Shown: positions 43,110-53,656 of the stretch, piece after piece
How the letters are laid out: every line of letters begins with the position of its first letter
How positions within the stretch are numbered: the stretch's first letter is position 1
NCBI RefSeq assembly: GCF_016653615.1
Contig: NZ_CP067393.1
Span: 1,627,673 to 1,691,672, forward strand
Length of the DNA: 64,000 nucleotides
Direction of reading: 5' to 3'
Source of the DNA: Entomomonas asaccharolytica
GTDB taxonomy: Bacteria; Pseudomonadota; Gammaproteobacteria; Pseudomonadales; Pseudomonadaceae
Program-made: the position numbers and the translations under genes
Notes under the pieces: model-generated
The model's database searches: none
Told to the model about the DNA's origin: nothing
What the model saw: only the letters and a program-made list of their open reading frames with translations

Positions 43110-44471
43110 TTATACAAACAGTCGAGGAGTACGCATGGTTACAAACTCCTCAGCAGCGGTTGGATGGATACCAATGGTTTCATCAAAAATTTGCTTGGTT
43201 GCCCCCGCTTTTAACGCAATGGCTAAGCCCTGAATCAACTCCCCTGCTCCCTCACCAATCATATGACAGCCTAAAACACGGTCTGACTCTTTATCTACCA
43301 CCAACTTCATATATGTTTTTTCCAAACTATCTGTTAAAGTCAGTTTTAAGGCACGGAAATAACTTTCAAAGATAACAATATCATAACCAGTCTCTATAGC
43401 TTGTTGCTCTGTTAAACCAACCGTAGCTACATTGGGTAAACTAAACATCGCCGTGGCAACTTGCGTTAAATCCACTGAGCGATATTGTTCTGGTTTAAAC
43501 AAGTGTCGCGCCACTGCCATACCTTGCGCTAATGCAACAGGTGTTAGTTGAATTTGACCAATGACATCACCAATTGCAAAAATACTAGGTTCAGCCGTTG
43601 TGTAATACTTATCTACATCAATAAAACCTTTACTATTTAAAGTAACTTTTGTATTTTCTAAGCCTAAATTCTCTAATTTAGGGCGACGGCCTGTAGCATA
43701 AAATACTAAATCTGTGGTCGCGGTTTCATCATTATTGAAAGTGGTGATTAAACTATTATCAGCTTGTTTATCAATTTGCTTAATATCGGTATTAAATTTT
43801 AAATTAATACCTTTTTTAGTTAACTCATCAGCTAAATATTTACGTATATCATCATCAAAGCCTTTTAAGAATAGCTCACCACGATATACTAATGTGGTAT
43901 CAACCCCTAATCCATTAAAAATTGAAGCAAATTCAACCGCAATATAACCACCACCAACAATGGTACAACGTTTTGGTAACTCTTTTAGATAAAACGCTTC
44001 ATTAGAGGTAATCGCATATTCTTTACCTATAATTTCAGGTACACTCGGCCAACCACCCACAGCAATTAAAATATTTTTTGCTGTATAAACCTTACCATCT
44101 ACATTAACGGTATTGGCATTAATTAACTGAGCATGCCCCTCTATCAAAGTGATGCCAATATTAACTAATAAACTATGATAAATACCATTTAGACGCTCAA
44201 TTTCTTTATTTTTATGTTCAACTAAAGTTTGCCAATTAAAGGTTGGCTTATTTACCTGCCATCCAAAGCCTTTTGCTAACTCAAACTCTTCTTCAAATTG
44301 TGAAGCATAAACAAATAGTTTTTTAGGTACACAGCCCACATTAACGCATGTGCCTCCTAAGTATCGCTCCTCAGCAATAGCTACTTTTGCACCAAAACCA
44401 GCAGCAAATCGTGCTGCTCGCACACCACCAGAGCCAGCACCTATTACAAAAAGATCATAATCAAAAGACAT
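43110..44471 (-). CDS. gorA: Glutathione-disulfide reductase
   Basis: A 453-residue FAD enzyme that reduces GSSG with NADPH. It has the N-terminal FAD motif [14 protein letters not shown], redox disulfide [16 protein letters not shown](P) motif [11 protein letters not shown] with a downstream Arg for NADPH, FAD motif IFAIGDV, and C-terminal HPTAAEEF (the catalytic His-Glu pair from the partner subunit). Length is normal for gor. It stands alone on the minus strand. Confidence 0.95.
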   Translation of the reverse strand: MSFDYDLFVIGAGSGGVRAARFAAGFGAKVAIAEERYLGGTCVNVGCVPKKLFVYASQFEEEFELAKGFGWQVNKPTFNWQTLVEHKNKEIERLNGIYHSLLVNIGITLIEGHAQLINANTVNVDGKVYTAKNILIAVGGWPSVPEIIGKEYAITSNEAFYLKELPKRCTIVGGGYIAVEFASIFNGLGVDTTLVYRGELFLKGFDDDIRKYLADELTKKGINLKFNTDIKQIDKQADNSLITTFNNDETATTDLVFYATGRRPKLENLGLENTKVTLNSKGFIDVDKYYTTAEPSIFAIGDVIGQIQLTPVALAQGMAVARHLFKPEQYRSVDLTQVATAMFSLPNVATVGLTEQQAIETGYDIVIFESYFRALKLTLTDSLEKTYMKLVVDKESDRVLGCHMIGEGAGELIQGLAIALKAGATKQIFDETIGIHPTAAEEFVTMRTPRLFV

Positions 44472-44562
44472 ACCATACCTCTTATTAAGACAGGATTTTT
44501 TGTTATCTTGTTTTTTAGCAGTTTTTTTAAACGGTTTTGTTTAGTTTAGCAAAGTAATCCAT

Positions 44563-45471
44563 TTAATGCGAAACAGCTGTTGCTTTATTGCTGACTCTAG
44601 TGGCAAACCAACAAAGTAAAGAGCCTACCGTAACCATAATAACACCATACCAAAAGGATATGGTAAGCGGTGTTTCTAACCAAATAGCAGAAAATAACAC
44701 AGAGGCTATAGGTGTAAAATAAGATAATATAGCCAGTAATAACATATTACCTTTTTGAATACCTATTTCCCAAAATGCATAAGCAACTGCAATTAAAACA
44801 CCCACTAAAATAAGCTCAACAATTGCTGAAACACTCACTTGCCCTATTGTGTCTGAACTTAATAAAAATTTAGTCCATAGTATTAGCGCAACAGCGATAA
44901 AAAATAAAGGAACCCCATTATTACCATTATTAAAACGTTTAGATAAATTACAATACAGCCCCCATAAAAAAGCAGCTATAAAGGCAAGTAAATAAGGAAT
45001 GGGATCAGTTTTGATATTATTGATTAAATTATAAATATTAAAACCGTTTTCACCTGATATAGACCATGCCACGCCAAGAAATGAAAGTGCTATACCTGGC
45101 CAAAATAATAAACTAACCTTTTGTTTATTAATAAATAAAGATAAGAATACAATCAGACAAGGCCATAAGTAATTAATTAAACTAACTTCAATAGACTGTT
45201 GGCGACTACTGGATAAGCCAACCGCCATCGATAATAAAATCTCATAAATAACAAATAAAATACCACACCCTAACAGATAACTTTTAGGAAATTTTCTAAT
45301 ATTTGGGATACCTTTATTGTAGATACAGAGAGTGATAGCACCTATGGTATAAATAAGTGCCGCCCCAGCTACTACACCAAAGCTTTCTGTTAAGGTTCTA
45401 ATAAGAGCTGTGAAACAACTCCATATTAAGATGGCTATAATACCAAGTAGCGAAGCTTTAATTGAGTTCAT
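44563..45471 (-). CDS. yddG: YddG-like aromatic amino acid exporter (EamA/DMT)
   Basis: 302 residues with ten transmembrane helices in two EamA repeats. Sequence features such as LLSMAVGLSSSRQQSIEVSLINYLWPCLI in two blocks and AYAFWEIGIQKGNMLLLAILSYFTPIASV fit the YddG branch of the drug/metabolite transporters, which exports Phe, Tyr and Trp. The substrate is by family only. It is divergent from the cold-shock gene. Confidence 0.87.
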   Translation of the reverse strand: MNSIKASLLGIIAILIWSCFTALIRTLTESFGVVAGAALIYTIGAITLCIYNKGIPNIRKFPKSYLLGCGILFVIYEILLSMAVGLSSSRQQSIEVSLINYLWPCLIVFLSLFINKQKVSLLFWPGIALSFLGVAWSISGENGFNIYNLINNIKTDPIPYLLAFIAAFLWGLYCNLSKRFNNGNNGVPLFFIAVALILWTKFLLSSDTIGQVSVSAIVELILVGVLIAVAYAFWEIGIQKGNMLLLAILSYFTPIASVLFSAIWLETPLTISFWYGVIMVTVGSLLCWFATRVSNKATAVSH

Positions 45472-45801
45472 TAATTTTAAGGAAAACTTTGTTATTCAGA
45501 ACGTATAAAGCCGATTAGTATATGATTTTTTCTTAAAAAAATAAATAATTTTCTGTTTTTAAATAATTAGTTAATAATTTTATCAACTATTTTCAAAATA
45601 AACTTAAAAATCATTTGCTATTTTTGACGTTATCGCGCATAGTATCAAACAGCGGTTTTAAGGTTGTGTTTGTCCTCTGGTATATCTGTTTCTTTCTAGT
45701 AGCAATTTTCCGAATCCTCAATCCCAGTCTTGATACTCGCCTAGTGTTACTGGGGGCTTAACTATCCCCTATTATTTTTTAAGTTCTATAGGATACATAA
45801 G
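45472..45801. other. Long leader of the cold-shock gene and divergent promoter region
   Basis: About 330 bases. The right half, from about 45640, is richer in GC than its surroundings and contains pairable segments (for example CCCAG with CTGGG). It probably is the long structured 5' leader usual for cspA-type mRNAs, which fold differently in the cold. No coding frame of note. TATAGGATA before ATG supplies the ribosome site. Confidence 0.5.
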
Positions 45802-46005
45802 ATGCAAACTGGCATTGTAAAATGGTTTAACGAAACTAAAGGCTACGGCTTTATTACTCCAGAAGATGGCAGCAAAGATTTATTTGCCCACTACTCAGAA
45901 ATTCAAAGCGCTGGTTTCAAAACCTTGACTGAAGGTCAACGCGTTTCCTTCACCGCTACTCAAGGCGCTAAAGGTCCACAGGCTTCAAATATTCAAATAA
46001 TTTAA
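45802..46005 (+). CDS. Cold-shock protein, CspA family
   Basis: A 67-residue single OB-fold nucleic-acid chaperone with [16 protein letters not shown] (RNP1) and DLFAHYSEI (RNP2), ending in the usual QASNIQII. It melts RNA structure after temperature drop. Codon usage is noticeably different (more C-ending codons), as is common for highly expressed csp genes. A terminator follows. Confidence 0.96.
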   Translation: MQTGIVKWFNETKGYGFITPEDGSKDLFAHYSEIQSAGFKTLTEGQRVSFTATQGAKGPQASNIQII

Positions 46006-46016
46006 GCCTTCCTTAT

Positions 46017-46053
46017 AATAATTACGTGGTTAATTTAAATCACGTAATTATTT
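46017..46053 (+). terminator. Terminator after csp
   Basis: A 12-bp stem AATAATTACGTG / CACGTAATTATT with a 12-base loop and TTT tail. AT-rich but in the right place. Confidence 0.7.
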
Positions 46054-46186
46054 AATCTGTAGCAGACTTACCCTCCTTTATTTTAAATTCTGTAAATTAT
46101 CATAAATAGTTCATATTAAAGATGATCTTCTTATAATAGCTGTATACAATAGCCTGTAATTTTATTAATTAGGAATAATTATACGC

Positions 46187-47161
46187 ATGCGCTCTTGGAT
46201 ACAAACTTGCCTTACATTATTACTCATCACTTTTAGCTCAGTTATTTATGCAGATAATTTCTCAACTATTAAACAGTTAGCAAAAAAAGGTGATGTTGTA
46301 GCGCAATATGTGGTAGGCATAATGTACCAACAAGGTAAAGGCGCTGAAAAAAATAAACCAATTGCGCTAAATTGGTATATAAAATCTGCAAAACAAAATT
46401 ATATCCTCGCCCAATACTCATTAATCGCTATGTATCAACATGGTGATGGTATTGAACAAAATCTTCAGCAGGCACAATACTGGTATGCTGAAACATCTAA
46501 AGCACGCAATTTAGCAGTATTAAATAAACAGCAACAAAGTCTTAAACAGATTATGAGTTTATTACAGCCTTTAGCGGTTAATAATGATACTAATGCGCAA
46601 TATTTATTAGCTAGTTTATATGCTAATAATAAGCAAGAGAATATTGCTAACTATTGGTTTTTAAGAGGTGCGTTAGCAGACGATAAAGATGCTCAATACT
46701 ATATTGGCGTAACTTATGGAGATAAAACAGGTTTTTTTAATACAATGCAAGCAATCTATTGGTTAGAAAAGGCAGCTAAACAGCAATCCCTAGACGCTCA
46801 AATTGTGTTAGCCTCTCTTTATGAGCAAGACAAAGAAATAGCAGCTAATTATGAGCAAGCTGCTTATTGGTATGAGCAAGCAGCCAATCAAGGTGATAAA
46901 GCAGCACAGTCTTTTATTGCAGGCATGTACCGTGATGGAAAAGGTGTTCCTGTAAATAAACAAAAAGCATTAACTTGGTATGAAAAAGCAGCTAAACAAG
47001 GTGATGCTTTTAGCCAATATAATTTAGGGCAGATGTATGAAATGGGTAATGGGGTTGCTTATGATCTTAATAAAGCAATTTATTGGTATCAACAAGGCGC
47101 TAAACAAGGGCATGCCGCATCACAGTTAAAATTAAGTGCATTACAGGGTAATCCTCAATAG
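46187..47161 (+). CDS. Secreted Sel1-like repeat protein
   Basis: 324 residues. A signal peptide (about 1-22, cleaved after IYA) precedes about six Sel1-like/TPR-like repeats (for example AQYVVGIMYQQGKGAEKNKP, AQSFIAGMYRDGKGVPVNKQ). These form a helical solenoid for protein binding in the periplasm. Partner unknown. The MscS-type gene starts 17 bases after its stop, so both are likely in one operon. Confidence 0.9.
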   Translation: MRSWIQTCLTLLLITFSSVIYADNFSTIKQLAKKGDVVAQYVVGIMYQQGKGAEKNKPIALNWYIKSAKQNYILAQYSLIAMYQHGDGIEQNLQQAQYWYAETSKARNLAVLNKQQQSLKQIMSLLQPLAVNNDTNAQYLLASLYANNKQENIANYWFLRGALADDKDAQYYIGVTYGDKTGFFNTMQAIYWLEKAAKQQSLDAQIVLASLYEQDKEIAANYEQAAYWYEQAANQGDKAAQSFIAGMYRDGKGVPVNKQKALTWYEKAAKQGDAFSQYNLGQMYEMGNGVAYDLNKAIYWYQQGAKQGHAASQLKLSALQGNPQ

Positions 47162-47178
47162 TTTAAAAGGTATCATCA

Positions 47179-49386
47179 GTGCTTAGATCATTATCTTATC
47201 AAAACTTTAGTAGAACAGTATTTTTGCTGTTAATGTTGCTTTTTTTCTGTGGTTTTGCTGCTACAAGCTATGCTGCCCTGCCTAATCCTTTAAAATCAAG
47301 CTCTTCTTCAGAGTCACAAAGCACTGTGACTAATGCAGAAATGGCCCAATCTCTTGAAGCATTGATTAAAACATTAGAAGATAACAAACAACGCCAGCAA
47401 TTAGTGATAGATCTAAAAGAGCTACGTGATAGTTTACAAGCTGCTGCTAAAAAAGATGAAGATGAAAAAGTTAAGGGATTATTAGCTGGTATATCTGGCT
47501 TAGTTGATAGTTTAAGTCATGGCTTAGATGGTGAAACACCTGTTAGCTATTGGAAAGAGCGCAGTAAATTAGCCTTTTTAGAGTTTCAAATATTAACTCC
47601 TCCCATTGAAGAATTATCACCTCTTTTTTATGGGTTCTCATTTATTATTATTTTATGGTTTGTTATTGCACAAATCATGCTGTGGTTAATTAAACGTATC
47701 AATATTCGTTATAAATTACCTTTAACACTCTCCAATAATCCTAATACATGGGAATTATTACTGTATGCGGTTGAAAAGTTACTGCCTTGGGTAGTTGCTT
47801 TCTTTATCACCTTATATAGTTCACAAATGCTGCCAGAAACAGCCCCGCTAGGAAAAAGCGTCGCGCTACTGATGACCTATTCTATTTTGGGTGGTGGTGT
47901 ATTTGCAGCACTTTGTTTTATTTCTTTATCTTTATTAAGTGGCGACCATCGTTGGGGAGCTCTACGCATATTACGGAAACGTGCATTTAAGCCGTTATTC
48001 TCCATTGGCTTATTTGCTTCGCTAGGAGATGCTTTAACCAATTATCAAGTGATTGGCTTATTAGGTGGTAACCTTAGTTTAGTTTTATCAACCCTTAATA
48101 ATTTGTTGGCTGCCCTATTAACAGGTTGGTTTGTTATTACTTTCCGTCGCCCTATTGCACATTTGATACGCAATCGTTCTTTAAATTATCGTAAAAAAAG
48201 AAAAAGTTCCTATGACTTTTTGCGTTTCTTAAGCATGGTTTGGCATATCCCCATTTTAATGCTTGTATTAGCCTCATTAGTTGCCACTATTTTTTCTGGC
48301 GATCCCACTTCTGCGTTACGTAAAGCCTTACTATGTACAGCCTTATTAATTGTCGCTCTAGTTTTAACAGGTTTAATACAACGCCATGCAACAAAGTTAC
48401 AGCAAAGATCAAAACGTACTCAAAATGCACTGTACTTATTACGATTAATTCGTTTCGGTTATACACTGCTAAATTTTGCCGTATGGATTATATTTATCGA
48501 TTTCGCCTTAAGAGTATGGGATTCTTCTATCCTGCAATTTGAGCAAGGCGCTGGTCATGATCTAACTGTCATTATTATTACCATCGTACTCACTATTCTT
48601 ATTACCCGTTTAGTGTGGATCTTAGTAGATACTGCGATATACCGTGCGCTTACGGGTGTCGGCAGAAATGGCCCAAGTACTCGTGCATTAACAATGATGC
48701 CATTAATTCGTAATACAGCGCTTTGTATTATCTTAGTGATTGCTACTATCGTTGCCTTAGCTAATTTAGGGATGAATGTAACCCCTTTACTAGCGGGTGC
48801 GGGTGTTATTGGTTTAGCTATTGGTTTTGGTGCACAATCTTTAGTATCTGATTTAATCACAGGGTTATTTATTATTGTTGAAGACTCTTTAGCTATTGGT
48901 GATTATGTTGATGTAGGTAATCATAAAGGGACAGTTGAAGCTATTACTATTCGTACTGTATGTCTGCGTGATATTGATGGTATTGTGCATATTGTTCCTT
49001 TCAGCGAGATTAAAACGGTTAAAAACTATTCCCGTGAATTAGGTTTTGCTATCTTCCGTATCTCAATAGCCCATGATATGAATATTGATGAAGCAATTAA
49101 AGCTGTTCGTAGTGTAGCTAACGAAATGCGCCTAGACCCTATATTACAAAGAGATATATGGTCGCCCATTGAAATACAAGGTGTAGAAAGCTTTGATTCT
49201 GGTAATGCCGTATTACGTGCTCGCTTTAAAACAGCACCTCTAAAACAGTTTGAAATATCCCGTATTTTTAATTTACGTTTAAAACGCTATCTTGATGAGC
49301 ATGGATTAGATTTAGGTGTGCCAAGACGTAGCATCCGTATTTTTAATGAGACCTCAGAAGCTCAACCTCCTATTCCCTCAGAATAA
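47179..49386 (+). CDS. MscS-family mechanosensitive channel with large N-terminal domain
   Basis: 735 residues; GTG start with AAGG 8 bases upstream. A signal peptide (about 1-32) is followed by a coiled periplasmic segment (about 50-130). Next come about ten hydrophobic helices, then the MscS pore helix and beta domain: NLGMNVTPLLAGAGVIGLAIGFGAQSLVSDLITG in pieces, and EDSLAIGDYVDVGNHKGTVEAI. It ends with the alpha/beta vestibule. Architecture resembles the large MscK/YbdG/YjeP group; it releases solutes on hypo-osmotic shock. Substrate selectivity unknown. Confidence 0.92.
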   Translation: MLRSLSYQNFSRTVFLLLMLLFFCGFAATSYAALPNPLKSSSSSESQSTVTNAEMAQSLEALIKTLEDNKQRQQLVIDLKELRDSLQAAAKKDEDEKVKGLLAGISGLVDSLSHGLDGETPVSYWKERSKLAFLEFQILTPPIEELSPLFYGFSFIIILWFVIAQIMLWLIKRINIRYKLPLTLSNNPNTWELLLYAVEKLLPWVVAFFITLYSSQMLPETAPLGKSVALLMTYSILGGGVFAALCFISLSLLSGDHRWGALRILRKRAFKPLFSIGLFASLGDALTNYQVIGLLGGNLSLVLSTLNNLLAALLTGWFVITFRRPIAHLIRNRSLNYRKKRKSSYDFLRFLSMVWHIPILMLVLASLVATIFSGDPTSALRKALLCTALLIVALVLTGLIQRHATKLQQRSKRTQNALYLLRLIRFGYTLLNFAVWIIFIDFALRVWDSSILQFEQGAGHDLTVIIITIVLTILITRLVWILVDTAIYRALTGVGRNGPSTRALTMMPLIRNTALCIILVIATIVALANLGMNVTPLLAGAGVIGLAIGFGAQSLVSDLITGLFIIVEDSLAIGDYVDVGNHKGTVEAITIRTVCLRDIDGIVHIVPFSEIKTVKNYSRELGFAIFRISIAHDMNIDEAIKAVRSVANEMRLDPILQRDIWSPIEIQGVESFDSGNAVLRARFKTAPLKQFEISRIFNLRLKRYLDEHGLDLGVPRRSIRIFNETSEAQPPIPSE

Positions 49387-49394
49387 TATTTAAT

Positions 49395-49430
49395 ACGCTT
49401 AATCTTATACATACCCCTAAGATTAAGCGT
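49395..49430. terminator. Convergent hairpin between MscS and APH-like genes
   Basis: A perfect 13-bp stem ACGCTTAATCTTA / TAAGATTAAGCGT with a 10-base loop. It overlaps the last codons of the minus-strand gene. T-tracts are weak on both sides. Confidence 0.65.
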
Positions 49431-50397
49431 CTATAAATAACTTATTATTAACTTGAATCGTATCGCACTCTTTAGCAAGTAAATGTAAAGTATCAGCTCG
49501 TAACTTGCCAGTAACATTATCAATAACTAATTGCTCGATTAACTCCCATAAATCTTCTAAAGAGCGCCTACAACGGTAAAACAACATAACAGTTTGATTT
49601 ATTTTAAAGTTAGGATGTAGTTGTTGGTAATAATTTATAAAATCCTTAAAAAAAGCTTTGTTATAAAACATAAACAAATCTGCTTCAGCAGGTGCTAACT
49701 TTAATCCTTCCCAATCAAGTAATATCAAATGATTATCAACTTGCATGATATTCCAACCATGAATATCGGTATGGCACAACACAAAAGCTAGTTTTTGCTG
49801 TTGTAAGCGCTTAGCCAATTGTTCAATATAATTAATTTGCTTAACAATCTCTGCTACAAATGGAGACAGCACCTCCTTTATATCATTTGAACAACAAGCT
49901 AATTGTTGCTTTAAAAAATAAATTAGCTGCATATTAAAGGGTAATTCAAATTGCTCTTTAAGATGACTAATAGCAAAGGGTATTTGCTCATTATAACTAT
50001 GCAAATTCGCTACAATCTGTGCTAACTGTTTTACTTGCAAGGTTGCTAAATCATTATCCGCAACAACATTACCAGTAATATAGTTGAATAACACATAGAT
50101 ATAATTTTCATCTTCATATTTATAAGCTAAATCTCTAGTTAATATAGGCTCTACTATTTGTCCTGCAAGGGCATTTTTGCCTAACCACATTACTATCGAA
50201 AGGTAATCATCTAAATACTGGGTTAGTTTCTCAGTAGAAGCTCGTTTTTTTTCATAGACTTTAAGAAAATAATTGTTATCTACAGTAACTACTTTATAAG
50301 CAAGTGATGCCCACCCTCCTTTCTCTTCTACTATAATATTAGGAGTTATCTTATATTCATTAAGTAAAACATCATTGAAAACATTTAAATTTGTCAT
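49423..50397 (-). CDS. APH/choline-kinase family phosphotransferase
   Basis: 324 residues with a kinase-like fold. The N-lobe has NYFLKVYEKK (ATP-binding Lys), the hinge is YIYVLFNYITGN, the catalytic loop is VLCHTDIHGWNIMQ (Asp), and the metal-binding motif is LILLDWEGLKLAPAEADL. The pattern is closest to spectinomycin (APH(9))-type enzymes, but distant chromosomal members often act on metabolites. So resistance is possible, not shown. Divergent from dapE. Confidence 0.8.
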   Translation of the reverse strand: MTNLNVFNDVLLNEYKITPNIIVEEKGGWASLAYKVVTVDNNYFLKVYEKKRASTEKLTQYLDDYLSIVMWLGKNALAGQIVEPILTRDLAYKYEDENYIYVLFNYITGNVVADNDLATLQVKQLAQIVANLHSYNEQIPFAISHLKEQFELPFNMQLIYFLKQQLACCSNDIKEVLSPFVAEIVKQINYIEQLAKRLQQQKLAFVLCHTDIHGWNIMQVDNHLILLDWEGLKLAPAEADLFMFYNKAFFKDFINYYQQLHPNFKINQTVMLFYRCRRSLEDLWELIEQLVIDNVTGKLRADTLHLLAKECDTIQVNNKLFIDA

Positions 50398-50515
50398 TGT
50401 TATATTAGAGTTAATTTGAATTATAAAGTTAAGAATATTGTTTTTTAGTGAGTAACTACTCTATTATGAGTGGCTTTTTATTATCATACATTATTTTTCT
50501 TGGAATACGCTTACT

Positions 50516-51658
50516 ATGTCATCACTCTCAGCTACATTACAATTGGCTTTTGATCTTATTAGTCGTCCTTCAGTTACCCCTAAAGATGAAGGTTGCCAAC
50601 AAGTAATGACTGATCGCTTACAAAACATCGGTTTTACCATTGAACAAATGCCTTTTGCTGATGTTCAAAACTTTTGGGCAAGTCATGGTAATAGCGAACC
50701 TGTATTTTGTTTTGCAGGCCATACTGATGTTGTACCTAGTGGCACAATAGATAAATGGCATAAAGACCCTTTTACTCCTTATATAGATGATCAAGGTATG
50801 CTGTATGGTCGTGGTGCTGCCGATATGAAAGGTAGCCTAGCGGCAATGATTGTAGCTACTGAACGTTTTATTAAAGACTATCCTAACCATAAAGGAACTA
50901 TTACTTATCTTATTACCAGTGATGAAGAAGGTATAGCAGAACACGGTACTCGGGCTGTCGTAGAAACACTAGCAAAACGTAATGATAAAATTGATTGGTG
51001 TATTGTAGGTGAACCTTCAAGCGTTAATCAGTTGGGTGATATGGTAAAAAATGGCCGTCGTGGTTCGTTAAATGGTGTGCTTACAGTAAGAGGCAAACAA
51101 GGTCACGTTGCCTATCCTCATAAAGCTAAAAATCCAATTTTTCTTGCATCTCCTGCTATTACAGAATTAGCTAATGAACATTGGGATCATGGTAATGAAT
51201 TCTTCCCTCCCACCAGCTTCCAAATTTCCAATATTCATGCAGGTACAGGTGCAAACAATGTTATACCGGGTGAACTAGTGGCAGAATTTAATTTTCGTTT
51301 CTCTACTGAATCAACTGTTGAAGGGCTTAAACAACGTGTTGAACAAATTTTAAATAAACATCAATTAGATTGGCATATTGATTGGTCACTATCAGGGCTT
51401 CCCTTTTTAACTGAACCAGGCCAATTACTAGCCGCTATTGCTGAGAGTATTCATTCTGTTACAGGTATTACCACCGAACCTTCTACTAGTGGTGGAACAT
51501 CAGATGGTCGTTTTATTGCTACTTTAGGCTGTCAGGTAGTAGAACTTGGGCCTGTAAATGATACCATTCATCAAATTAATGAACATATAAAAGCAGAAGA
51601 CTTAAATCAACTAACTGAAATCTACTACCAAACACTAGTACGCCTATTAGCGGAGTAA
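50516..51658 (+). CDS. dapE: Succinyl-diaminopimelate desuccinylase
   Basis: A 380-residue M20 family di-zinc amidohydrolase that frees LL-diaminopimelate in lysine and cell-wall synthesis. Zn ligands lie in [12 protein letters not shown] and [11 protein letters not shown], the catalytic Glu in TSDEEG, a further motif is [10 protein letters not shown], and the last ligand is in [10 protein letters not shown]. Length is typical for the family. rlmA follows after 9 bases. Confidence 0.96.
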   Translation: MSSLSATLQLAFDLISRPSVTPKDEGCQQVMTDRLQNIGFTIEQMPFADVQNFWASHGNSEPVFCFAGHTDVVPSGTIDKWHKDPFTPYIDDQGMLYGRGAADMKGSLAAMIVATERFIKDYPNHKGTITYLITSDEEGIAEHGTRAVVETLAKRNDKIDWCIVGEPSSVNQLGDMVKNGRRGSLNGVLTVRGKQGHVAYPHKAKNPIFLASPAITELANEHWDHGNEFFPPTSFQISNIHAGTGANNVIPGELVAEFNFRFSTESTVEGLKQRVEQILNKHQLDWHIDWSLSGLPFLTEPGQLLAAIAESIHSVTGITTEPSTSGGTSDGRFIATLGCQVVELGPVNDTIHQINEHIKAEDLNQLTEIYYQTLVRLLAE

Positions 51659-51667
51659 TTATCTGGT

Positions 51668-52471
51668 ATGCTAATTTGCCCACTCTGTAATGAACCATTA
51701 GCAGCTAATGATAAAGTTGTTAACTGTGCAAATAATCATAGTTTTGATCGAGCTAAACAAGGTTATTTAAATTTATTACCAGTACAACATAAAAATAGCA
51801 GAGCACCTGGTGATAATTTAGACATGGTTATTGCTCGTCGTGATTTTTTAGCGGCTGGTCATTATGAGCCTTTAGCCTTGCGTTTTGCAGAGTTAGCAAA
51901 GCAACAGCACTCTCAAAATTGGTTAGATGTAGGCTGTGGAGAAGGCTATTATACCAATCAATTAGCAATGGCCCTACCAAATACCACAGGTTATGCTCTC
52001 GATATTTCGCGCGATGCCATTAAACAAGCCTGTAAACTGAATAAGCATATACAGTGGTTAGTTGCTAGTATGGCAAGAATACCATTAGCTAATCAAAGCT
52101 GTGATCTAATTACCACTATTTTTAGCCCTTTTAATTGGCAAGAAGCATTACGTGTGGTTAGCCAACAAGGCGGTATTTTAAGATTAGGGCCAACCAATCA
52201 ACATCTTATAGAATTAAGAGAAAAACTTTACGATGAAGTACGCCCTTATCAGGATGATAAACACCTACAGCAAGTACCTAATCAATTACAATTAGCCTTT
52301 ACTGATTATTTAACATTTCCTCTAACCTTAGATAATGAGCAAGATCGTAAAAACTTATTGGCCATGACACCTCATGGTTGGCGAGCCAGTGTAGATAAAA
52401 GACAACAAGTAATAGCCAATCCTTTAACTGTCACTGTTGCTGTACGATATGATTATTTCAAACCAATCTGA
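51668..52471 (+). CDS. rlmA: 23S rRNA (guanine-745-N1)-methyltransferase
   Basis: 267 residues. The N-terminal zinc finger CPLCNEPLAANDKVVNC then NNHSFDRAKQGYLNLLP, typical of RlmA, is followed by a Rossmann-type SAM domain with LDVGCGEGYYTNQLA and DLITTIFSPFNW. It methylates G745 in helix 35. It lies between dapE and a small gene, with 9- and 8-base gaps. Confidence 0.93.
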   Translation: MLICPLCNEPLAANDKVVNCANNHSFDRAKQGYLNLLPVQHKNSRAPGDNLDMVIARRDFLAAGHYEPLALRFAELAKQQHSQNWLDVGCGEGYYTNQLAMALPNTTGYALDISRDAIKQACKLNKHIQWLVASMARIPLANQSCDLITTIFSPFNWQEALRVVSQQGGILRLGPTNQHLIELREKLYDEVRPYQDDKHLQQVPNQLQLAFTDYLTFPLTLDNEQDRKNLLAMTPHGWRASVDKRQQVIANPLTVTVAVRYDYFKPI

Positions 52472-52479
52472 GACTATTT

Positions 52480-52860
52480 ATGACACAACATGATATTGAA
52501 ATTTATTTAAAAGATACTGATTTATCCATTATTACTGAATGGCTCACACAATCTTTAGGTGAATGTACCCCATGGCAACAAAAAAATAAGATTTATAAAT
52601 GCCATACTATTAAAAATAATATAACTATAACTTGGTATCCTAAAGCTGTTGGTAGTTGGCATAGCCTACACTTTGCAAGCAATCAAACGCCTTGGGACAA
52701 TGATTTAGCTTGTGCAAAAGACGCTAATCTTTTTTTAAATATAGAAGTACGTTGCGCGCCAGACAATTGGACAGAGCAATCAAATGAATCTATAGAACAA
52801 GCTGATCAATGGCTACAAGTAGTAAATCAACAAGTAACGACTATTAATTGGCGAACTTAA
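52480..52860 (+). CDS. Hypothetical protein co-encoded with rlmA
   Basis: A 126-residue soluble acidic protein with many Trp and a beta-rich pattern (ITITWYPKAVGSWHSLHF, LFLNIEVRCAPDNWTEQ). I do not recognise a named family. It starts 8 bases after rlmA and is probably in the same transcript. Confidence 0.75.
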   Translation: MTQHDIEIYLKDTDLSIITEWLTQSLGECTPWQQKNKIYKCHTIKNNITITWYPKAVGSWHSLHFASNQTPWDNDLACAKDANLFLNIEVRCAPDNWTEQSNESIEQADQWLQVVNQQVTTINWRT

Positions 52861-53222
52861 TTATAAAACTGTGTCTCATACAAAAAATTTCAAATTCTCT
52901 GTACGAAAAATTTAACTGAATTATTATTATTTTTGTTGGTTATTAACTATATTTTAAATATATAACATTTTATTATATCCTAATAATACATATTAAGTAA
53001 GAGGTATTATTGTCTCATATCATAAATAACTTAAAATTAGCTTAAAATAAGGAAATCGTTAAACAAAATATAAAAGATTTCGCTAAATGATTTTACTTAA
53101 ATTGAAATCGGTCTTAAAATAGCTGGATAAATTATTAGCCAAGATGATTAAGATTGAACTTTAGTCGTAAATTTCTATCTTAAACAGAATTACTATAATG
53201 AAAGGAGTGGAAAAGTTTTTCT
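52861..53222. other. Upstream region of the nuo operon
   Basis: About 360 very AT-rich bases with no ORF. It must carry the nuo promoter, which I cannot place with confidence. A ribosome site AAAGGAG (53201-53207) precedes nuoA. Confidence 0.5.
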
Positions 53223-53645
53223 ATGTCTGAAACAGCAATCGCGACACTCTCTCAAAATTTAGGCTTTGCCGTTTATGTCTTTGCCGTTCTCGCTTTAGTA
53301 GGCTTCGTAGTTGCTTTTGCGTCACTTCTTGGTGGCAGAGCTTTTGGCCGAAATAAAAATACCCCTTTTGAGGCAGGCCAATTACCAACTGGTAGCACTA
53401 AAATAAGATTCTCTGCTAAATTCTATTTAGTTGCCATGTTATTCGTAATCTTCGATATTGAAGCACTTTTCTTATTTGCTTGGGCAGTTTCATTAAAAGA
53501 TGCTGGCCTACTAGGATTTGGTTGGGCAAGTTTTATCGAAGCAACTATTTTTGTTTTAATCCTATTAGCCGGTCTTGTTTATATTATGCGTTTAGGTGTC
53601 CTTAACTGGGCTCCACAAGGTCGTCAAAATAAATTGAATAAATAA
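53223..53645 (+). CDS. nuoA: NADH-quinone oxidoreductase subunit A
   Basis: A 140-residue membrane-arm subunit with three helices and the typical [20 protein letters not shown] loop that contacts the quinone site, then [19 protein letters not shown]. First gene of the nuo operon (complex I, coupling NADH oxidation to proton pumping); AAAGGAG lies 15 bases before ATG. Confidence 0.97.
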   Translation: MSETAIATLSQNLGFAVYVFAVLALVGFVVAFASLLGGRAFGRNKNTPFEAGQLPTGSTKIRFSAKFYLVAMLFVIFDIEALFLFAWAVSLKDAGLLGFGWASFIEATIFVLILLAGLVYIMRLGVLNWAPQGRQNKLNK

Positions 53646-53656
53646 GAGTACCATCA

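Noticed and set aside
49423-50397. APH-like gene as an acquired antibiotic-resistance gene
   Set aside because: Composition matches its neighbours, no mobile element is near, and the family includes many metabolic kinases.
53194-53199. TATAAT just before nuoA as the operon promoter
   Set aside because: Transcription would start inside or after the ribosome site at 53201-53207 and there is no good -35 at 17 bases.
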